Positions 8,399 to 11,007 of a DNA stretch of 11,007 nucleotides are shown here, one piece after another. Each line of letters begins with the position of its first letter. Positions within the stretch are counted from its first letter, which is position 1. Source of the stretch: an uncultured Asticcacaulis sp. (GTDB taxonomy: Bacteria > Pseudomonadota > Alphaproteobacteria > Caulobacterales > Caulobacteraceae). The stretch is from the NCBI GenBank assembly GCA_946482045.1, contig CAMLPZ010000138.1:1-11007 (forward strand). The letters are read 5' to 3'. The notes beneath the pieces are model-generated. The model had not been told where the DNA came from, ran no database searches, and saw only the letters and a program-made list of their open reading frames with translations. The translations under genes and the position numbers were made by a program.

Positions 8399-8496
8399 GG
8401 ACGTTGGGGTTTTTATGGCTTCCTAACATTCAGGGGTCATGAGAACGCAACGTTCGCTGCCGTCCGGCGGCGCGGTGCTCCCGTGACACCCTATAC

Positions 8497-8517
8497 GGCT
8501 TTGCGAAACGCGGAGCC
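8497..8517 (+). other. Hairpin in the ftsQ leader
   Basis: GGCTTTGCG (8497-8505) and CGCGGAGCC (8509-8517) can form a 9-bp stem, with two G-T wobbles, around an AAA loop. It ends 30 bases before the ftsQ ATG. No real T-tract follows (ATTTCTG), so a leader RNA structure is more likely than a terminator. The Shine-Dalgarno GGAGA at 8536-8540 lies outside the stem. Confidence 0.4.
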
Positions 8518-8547
8518 ATTTCTGTGACGTGATGTGGAGATCCGACT

Positions 8548-9456
8548 ATGCCGGCTGTCGTGCGTGGTGGCAGACGACAAGCATCGAAACCCGAGGCGGC
8601 GCCGAAGGCAAGCCAGGGCAAGGGTGCATCGAAGGCAAGGGGGGCGGCGCGTAAAGGCTCCGCGCCCGGTGGCAAGCGCGCCATCATCGGCTCGGTGCCT
8701 ATCCCCAACGAAGTCACCGCCTGGTTTTCCGTCATCATGGTCGTGAGCCTGCTGGCCGTCGTGCTGATGACAGGCGGCCGTGCCACCGCCCTGGGGCAGG
8801 GCCTGACCCGCTTCGCCGACGGCCGCCTGGCGGCCATCGGGCTCAACCTGCAGCACGTCCGCCTCGAAGGTGTGTCCGATGCCGCCGCCCCCGACATCCA
8901 GCGCGTGCTGGCCATGAAGCGCGGCGACCCGTTGGCCCTGATGGACCTGACCGCTGTGCAAAAGTCGGTCGAAAGCGTCGGCTGGGTCCGGCAAGCCTCC
9001 GTCCGCCGCCAGCTTCCCGGACTGCTGGTCATTACCGTCGTCGAACGTCCGCGCCTGGCCGTCTGGCAGTACAAGGGCAAGAGCGTTGTCGTCGACGACC
9101 AGGGCCAGATTATTCCAGAAGCGCGTGCCCCCAACTTCCTCAACCTGCCACTCGTCGTCGGCGAAGGCGCCAACGAACAGGCGGCCGCCATCCTGGAACT
9201 TATGAACGCGCGTCCCGGCCTGGCGCAGAAGACCTATGCCCTGGTGCGCGTCGACACGCGTCGCTGGGACATCCATCTCAAGAACGGCACCATCGTCAAA
9301 CTGCCGGCGCTGAACCAAGACGATGCCATGGCGCGCCTGGACGTCCTGATCGCCGAGCGCCGCGTGCTCGACCAGGGCTTCGCCGAAATCGACCTGCTGG
9401 ATCCGACCGCGTTACAGGTCGTCCCGCTCGTCTCCCGACCCAACCCGCAAACCTGA
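8548..9456 (+). CDS. ftsQ: FtsQ, divisome bitopic membrane protein
   Basis: FtsQ is the scaffold that, with FtsB and FtsL, recruits and controls the septal synthase FtsWI. The ATG at 8548 follows GGAGA at 8536-8540. The 302-residue product has a basic, Ala/Gly/Lys-rich cytoplasmic tail (1-~55) and one transmembrane helix at ~57-76. A POTRA domain follows at ~101-171 (LQHVRLEGVSDAAAPDIQRVLAMKRGDPL, then VESVGWVRQASVRRQLPGLLVITVVERPRLAVW; the latter carries the hallmark helix and strand before a V-V-E-R-P). The beta domain runs to ~293 (VVDDQGQII, LPLVVGEGA, WDIHLKNGTIVKLP, FAEIDLLD). The length and order are typical of alphaproteobacterial FtsQ. It is followed after 22 bases by ftsA, so the two form an operon. 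The usual upstream ddl gene is absent; the gene before it is ftsH. Confidence 0.95.
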   Translation: MPAVVRGGRRQASKPEAAPKASQGKGASKARGAARKGSAPGGKRAIIGSVPIPNEVTAWFSVIMVVSLLAVVLMTGGRATALGQGLTRFADGRLAAIGLNLQHVRLEGVSDAAAPDIQRVLAMKRGDPLALMDLTAVQKSVESVGWVRQASVRRQLPGLLVITVVERPRLAVWQYKGKSVVVDDQGQIIPEARAPNFLNLPLVVGEGANEQAAAILELMNARPGLAQKTYALVRVDTRRWDIHLKNGTIVKLPALNQDDAMARLDVLIAERRVLDQGFAEIDLLDPTALQVVPLVSRPNPQT

Positions 9457-9478
9457 CCGCACTCTAAAGTATCCGCTC

Positions 9479-10858
9479 ATGTCCCGTTACGAAGATCGCC
9501 AGAACGCCAAGCTGCAGGCCACGAAGGGAGCTTCCGCCTCCGGCCGCCCCGCCATGGCCGATGCCGCCGTCCGTCCGGTTGTCTCGTCCGGCCTGATCGC
9601 TTCGCTGGACCTGGGCGCTTCGAAGATTGGTTGTTTCATCATGCGGCCCGAAGGCGCGCGCCAGTCGGATCAGTCGATCCGCGTCGCCGGTGTCGGTTAT
9701 GTGCAGTCCAAGGGTATCCGCGCCGGCGCCATCATCGACATGGAAGCTGCGTCCCAGGCGATCGCCCAGGCCGTTGAACGTGCCGAAGCCATGGCCAATG
9801 TCTCGATCCAGGGTGTGCGCGTTGCGATTCCGGGCGCGCAGACGGCGTCACATCGCGTGTCGGCCTCGGTCTCGCTGGGCCTGAAGCCCATCACCGACGA
9901 GGACCTGAACCGCGCTATCGCCTCGGCGCTGGCCCAGGTGCGTTTCCCCAACCGCCGCGCCATCCACTTGTTGCCGGTTTCGTGGACCGTCGACAGTCAC
10001 GCCGGTGTGCGCGACCCTCGCGGCCTGAACGGCCGTAACCTGGGCCTGGAACTGCTCGTCGTCACGATCGACGAGAACGTTTTCAACAACATCCAGCAGT
10101 GCGTCGGCCTGGCGCACCTCGAAGTCCAGGCCATCGTGTCGGCGCCGTTGGCCGCCGCCGTCGCCGCGCTGGAGGAAGACGAAAAGGAACTGGGCTGCAT
10201 CTGCATCGACATGGGGGCGTCGTCGACGACCGCCGCGATCTTTGCCAACGGCACCCTGATCCACGTTGACTGCCTGAATGTCGGCGGCAGCCACGTCACG
10301 GCCGATATCGCGCGCGGCCTGTCGACCACCATCGCCGGCGCCGAGCGCATCAAGACACTGCACGGCTCGGCCATCGCCTCGTCGAACGAAGACCGTGAAA
10401 CCGTCGAAGCGCCGCCGCGCGGCGACGATCGCGGCGGCGGGCCGATCGTGGTACCGCGCTCGATCCTCAAGGGCATTATCGCACCCCGCGTTGAGGAAAC
10501 CTTCGAACTGCTGCGCGAGAAGATCAAGGCGTCCGGCGTCCAGATCGAACCGGGCGCGGGTATTGTCCTCACTGGCGGCGCGTCACAACTGGCCGGCGTG
10601 CGCGAACTGGCCGTGCGAGTCTTCGACCGTCCTGTCCGTTTGGGCAAGCCGATGCGTGTTCCGCACCTCGGCGACGCGGCGGCCGGGCCGTCGTTCGCGG
10701 CGGCGGCGGGCGTCATCCTTCGTACGCTTTACGGTCCGCGTGACGTCGTCCAGGTCCGCCGAATCATGACCGCCAAGATCGGCCCCAAGGATGCGCCGAC
10801 GACCAGCCAGGGCGGCATCGTCCAGCGCGTGATCAGCTGGCTGCAATCGAATCTTTAG
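9479..10858 (+). CDS. ftsA: FtsA, actin-like membrane tether of the Z-ring
   Basis: FtsA is an actin-family ATPase that anchors FtsZ filaments to the inner membrane and signals to the divisome. The product is 459 residues, of which about 35 form an N-terminal extension before the first beta strand. Family motifs in order are phosphate-1 SLDLGASKIGCFI (42-54), the GAIIDMEAASQAI helix of subdomain 1C (83-95), phosphate-2 CIDMGASSTTAAIF (242-255), VGGSHVTADIARGL (268-281) and the adenosine motif GIVLTGGASQLAGV (361-374). The last 14 residues (446-459, GIVQRVISWLQSNL) form the amphipathic helix that binds the membrane. The loop at ~304-323 is acidic and Gly-rich. The Shine-Dalgarno is weak (TAAAG at about 9465-9469), which fits coupling to ftsQ. 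No ftsZ follows: the next gene is on the other strand. Confidence 0.96.
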   Translation: MSRYEDRQNAKLQATKGASASGRPAMADAAVRPVVSSGLIASLDLGASKIGCFIMRPEGARQSDQSIRVAGVGYVQSKGIRAGAIIDMEAASQAIAQAVERAEAMANVSIQGVRVAIPGAQTASHRVSASVSLGLKPITDEDLNRAIASALAQVRFPNRRAIHLLPVSWTVDSHAGVRDPRGLNGRNLGLELLVVTIDENVFNNIQQCVGLAHLEVQAIVSAPLAAAVAALEEDEKELGCICIDMGASSTTAAIFANGTLIHVDCLNVGGSHVTADIARGLSTTIAGAERIKTLHGSAIASSNEDRETVEAPPRGDDRGGGPIVVPRSILKGIIAPRVEETFELLREKIKASGVQIEPGAGIVLTGGASQLAGVRELAVRVFDRPVRLGKPMRVPHLGDAAAGPSFAAAAGVILRTLYGPRDVVQVRRIMTAKIGPKDAPTTSQGGIVQRVISWLQSNL

Positions 10859-10875
10859 CGCTTTCCAAAAAGCGC
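10858..10875. terminator. Hairpin between ftsA and the convergent gene
   Basis: GCGCTTT (10858-10864) and AAAGCGC (10869-10875) form a perfect 7-bp stem around CCAA, overlapping the last base of the ftsA TAG. It lies between two converging genes. It has no T-tract on either strand, so it may be a weak bidirectional terminator or just a structured 3' end. Confidence 0.4.
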
Positions 10876-10884
10876 GACACGAAA

Positions 10885-11007
10885 TCAAGCCGCCAGTGCC
10901 CAGAACTCTGTTTTGCGATTGTGCTGGGTCTTCAGTCGGTCGAGATAGGTTGTGTGGTCCCAAAAGCCCTTGAAATCGTCGATGCCGGCGCTGAGCTTTT
11001 CGGCCTC
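10885..11007 (-). CDS. 3' end of an unidentified convergent gene
   Basis: On the - strand a frame is open from the window edge (11007) to a TGA at 10885-10887, giving the last 40 residues of a protein whose start lies outside the window. The residues end WDHTTYLDRLKTQHNRK-TEFWALAA. They look like real protein (helical, charged, aromatic) and codon use is similar to the neighbours, but I do not recognise the family and give no function. It faces ftsA tail to tail with only 26 bases between the stops. It occupies the place where ftsZ would stand in a conventional division cluster. Confidence 0.55.
   Translation of the reverse strand, partial: EAEKLSAGIDDFKGFWDHTTYLDRLKTQHNRKTEFWALAA

Larger units (their letters stand above)
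8214..8547. other. Long non-coding gap upstream of ftsQ, AT-rich core
   Basis: I see no convincing gene here. After the terminator there is a small hairpin (GCAAAG 8221-8226 with CTTTGC 8230-8235). Three imperfect 10-base tandem units follow (8236-8245, 8246-8255, 8256-8265), based on GCTTCGCYTN. From about 8268 to 8420 the composition becomes clearly AT-rich compared with the surrounding genes, with TATAAA at 8312-8317 and the CtrA-like box at 8384-8398. The last ~100 bases return to normal composition and hold a further hairpin. An open frame at 8214-8426 encodes 70 unremarkable residues with no ribosome site. The region most likely carries the ftsQA promoter(s). Confidence 0.6.

Noticed and set aside
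8214..8426. 70-codon open frame on the + strand after ftsH
   Set aside because: It starts with GTG inside the tail of the terminator, has no Shine-Dalgarno, crosses low-complexity repeats and AT-rich DNA, and resembles nothing I know.

Overview
The window reads as chromosome of a GC-rich alphaproteobacterium, most likely of the Caulobacterales (Caulobacteraceae). The support is the gene order tolA-tolB-pal-cpoB-tilS-ftsH, the alphaproteobacterial style of the TilS and FtsA proteins, and the strong codon bias towards G or C at third positions. I cannot fix the genus from the sequence; Asticcacaulis or a relative is only a guess. Nearly everything is on the + strand, and I see no insertion sequence, phage gene, tRNA, rRNA or CRISPR array.

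Layout. Bases 1-359 are the 3' end of tolA, followed by tolB (456-1805) and, after a gap with a possible promoter, pal (1982-2533), which ends at a clear hairpin terminator. Next is an unusual monocistronic-looking gene (2732-3685). It encodes an exported CsgG/HfaB-like protein with a glycine-rich segment and a C-terminal SH3-like domain. It is separated from cpoB (3816-4769) by two hairpins, the second with a T-tract. cpoB overlaps tilS (4757-6067) by 13 bases. An AT-richer leader carrying two near-identical 30-base hairpin-plus-T repeats precedes ftsH (6248-8161), which ends at a good terminator. A 386-base gap (8162-8547), AT-rich in the middle, separates ftsH from ftsQ (8548-9456) and ftsA (9479-10858). 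The window closes with the 3' end of an unidentified convergent gene on the - strand.

How the genes work together. TolA, TolB, Pal and CpoB belong to the trans-envelope Tol-Pal machine, which holds the outer membrane to peptidoglycan and constricts it at division. CpoB links this machine to septal peptidoglycan synthesis. FtsQ and FtsA are divisome proteins, so two halves of the division apparatus lie side by side here. FtsH provides membrane-protein quality control and TilS matures the AUA-decoding isoleucine tRNA; both are housekeeping genes.

The most interesting points are: the CsgG-like/SH3 gene inserted in the tol-pal cluster with its own terminators; the tandem repeats forming the ftsH leader; ftsQA detached from its usual neighbours (ddl upstream, ftsZ downstream) and placed after ftsH; and a near-consensus CtrA box in the AT-rich ftsQA upstream region.
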